Source: a virus. Taken from it: a stretch of DNA of 30,012 nt. The first letter of the stretch is position 1, and each line of letters opens with the position of its first letter. The notes under the pieces are model-generated. The model did no database searches. It was not told the origin of the DNA and saw only the letters and a list, made by a program, of their open reading frames with translations. A program made the translations under genes and the position numbers. The stretch spans positions 1-30,012 of IMG/VR virus record IMGVR_UViG_3300034019_000468; one strand, 5' to 3'. Of the stretch, positions 29,339-30,012 are shown piece after piece.

Positions 29339-30012
29339 ATTTTGCTAAAATTTTACCTATTAATGGGTTACGAACATTTTTTGCATCTCTAAAATCATAA
29401 ACACCAATGTTTGGAATATCAGTAAATCTTTGTATTGCATCATATAGACCAGATTGTTTTTTATCCTTATATCTATCGGTTTGTTCTAAATCTCCGGATA
29501 TAAAGAATTTACTATTAAAACCAATTCTAGTCAATAGTAATTTCATTTGATTTGGTGTTGAGTTTTGTGCCTCTTCAAAAATTAATATTGAGTTATCAAT
29601 GTTCATACCTCTCATATACGCAAGAGCAAATACCTCAATAATTTCGGCCTCTTTTAATTTTTCTCTAGCTTCTTTCCCAATAATTTTATTTAAAAGATAG
29701 TAAGACGGAAAAATATATGGATCTAATTTTTCTTCAAGATTACCAGGTAATGAACCTAATTTTTCTTCAGCTTCGACTGCTGGTCTAACAATGATAATTT
29801 TTTCATACGAATTATCCGGGTCAATAAGTAAATCAACAGCGGCTTTCATCGCTATATATGATTTACCAACACCGGCGGCACCAGATGCGACTGTTATTTC
29901 ATTATTTTTTAAAATATTGTAATACTCTTCTTGATGTTCTGTTAAAAATTTATTTCTTTGTTTTTTCTTTATAACAGAATTTATAAAATCTTTCCTTGAA
30001 AAGGGTTGTGTT
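29319..30012 (-). CDS. phoH: PhoH-like ATPase (5' end beyond the window)
   Basis: The frame is open from the right edge of the window to the stop at 29319, giving at least 230 residues; the Met at 29849 is internal, because the Walker A motif lies upstream of it (GAAGVGKS, coded at about 29883-29860). The PhoH signature follows: EKIIIVRPAVEA, LGSLPGNLEEKLDPY, the Walker B region ILIFEEAQN (with Glu where most members have Asp), and KFFISGDLEQTDR. PhoH proteins are predicted ATPases or helicases linked to RNA metabolism, are widespread in phages and have no settled role. It overlaps the HAD-like gene by 20 bases and is the most upstream gene seen of the - strand operon that includes the glycosyltransferases and the late sigma factor. 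Confidence 0.9.
   Translation of the reverse strand, partial: TQPFSRKDFINSVIKKKQRNKFLTEHQEEYYNILKNNEITVASGAAGVGKSYIAMKAAVDLLIDPDNSYEKIIIVRPAVEAEEKLGSLPGNLEEKLDPYIFPSYYLLNKIIGKEAREKLKEAEIIEVFALAYMRGMNIDNSILIFEEAQNSTPNQMKLLLTRIGFNSKFFISGDLEQTDRYKDKKQSGLYDAIQRFTDIPNIGVYDFRDAKNVRNPLIGKILAKYEENRG

Noticed and set aside
1-30012. tRNA genes, CRISPR arrays, insertion sequences, integrase or attachment sites
   Set aside because: None was seen on either strand by eye; a tRNA scan was not possible here and would be the decisive test.

Overview
This window is a piece of a large, AT-rich, tailed-phage genome of the T4-like (myovirus) structural type, and the host is very probably a member of the Bacteroidetes, most likely a flavobacterium. 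The phage assignment rests on a recognisable head-assembly series on the + strand: large terminase, portal, prohead protease, acidic scaffold and T4 gp23-type major capsid protein. Baseplate/tail genes, a gp55-type late sigma factor and a PhoH-type ATPase lie on the - strand. The host assignment rests on four things: a ribosomal protein S21 of Bacteroidetes type, a secreted protein with a flavobacterial PVELS/type IX secretion-like C-terminus, two promoter candidates matching the Bacteroidetes TTG/TAnnTTTG pattern, and the absence of visible Shine-Dalgarno sequences at the starts I inspected.

Layout. 1-1584: the end of a repeat-containing protein and an acidic protein with a capsid-targeting-like N-terminus. 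1607-11780: the head module (terminase, small TP-linker protein, portal, coiled-coil protein, protease, DUF4494-like protein, scaffold, major capsid), with hairpin terminators before the terminase, before the scaffold and after the capsid gene. A phage bS21 gene on the - strand and a gene broken by an in-frame stop interrupt the module. 11879-14455: a large secreted protein with a signal peptide and T9SS-like tail. 14469-17437: accessory genes, including a lipoprotein and two proteins (+ strand 14723-16186, - strand 16973-17437) that join a short amphipathic, protease-site-like N-terminus to small basic cysteine-containing modules. 17442-25741 (-): tail/baseplate operon with a beta-propeller/CxxC protein, a fibre-like protein, a gp5-like OB-fold protein and a large structural protein. 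25753-30012 (-): late sigma factor, two glycosyltransferases of different folds, a degenerate HAD-like protein and PhoH.

How the genes may work together. Structural genes that begin after a terminator or a real gap carry a TATTTAT element just upstream, a candidate late promoter for the gp55-like sigma encoded here. The bS21 gene and the lipoprotein operon instead carry host-type promoters, which suggests an early class. The prohead protease has a plausible substrate set in this window: (L/I)xE-type sites occur in the capsid protein, scaffold, portal tail and N-terminal tags of several otherwise unrelated proteins. The strongest candidate for something undescribed is the modular protein at 14723-16186. 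It looks like a polyprotein whose duplicated units each begin with a protease-like site, so it may deliver several small internal peptides or basic modules into the capsid. No stretch of 300 bases lacks a gene. I saw no tRNA genes, CRISPR arrays, insertion sequences or integrase.
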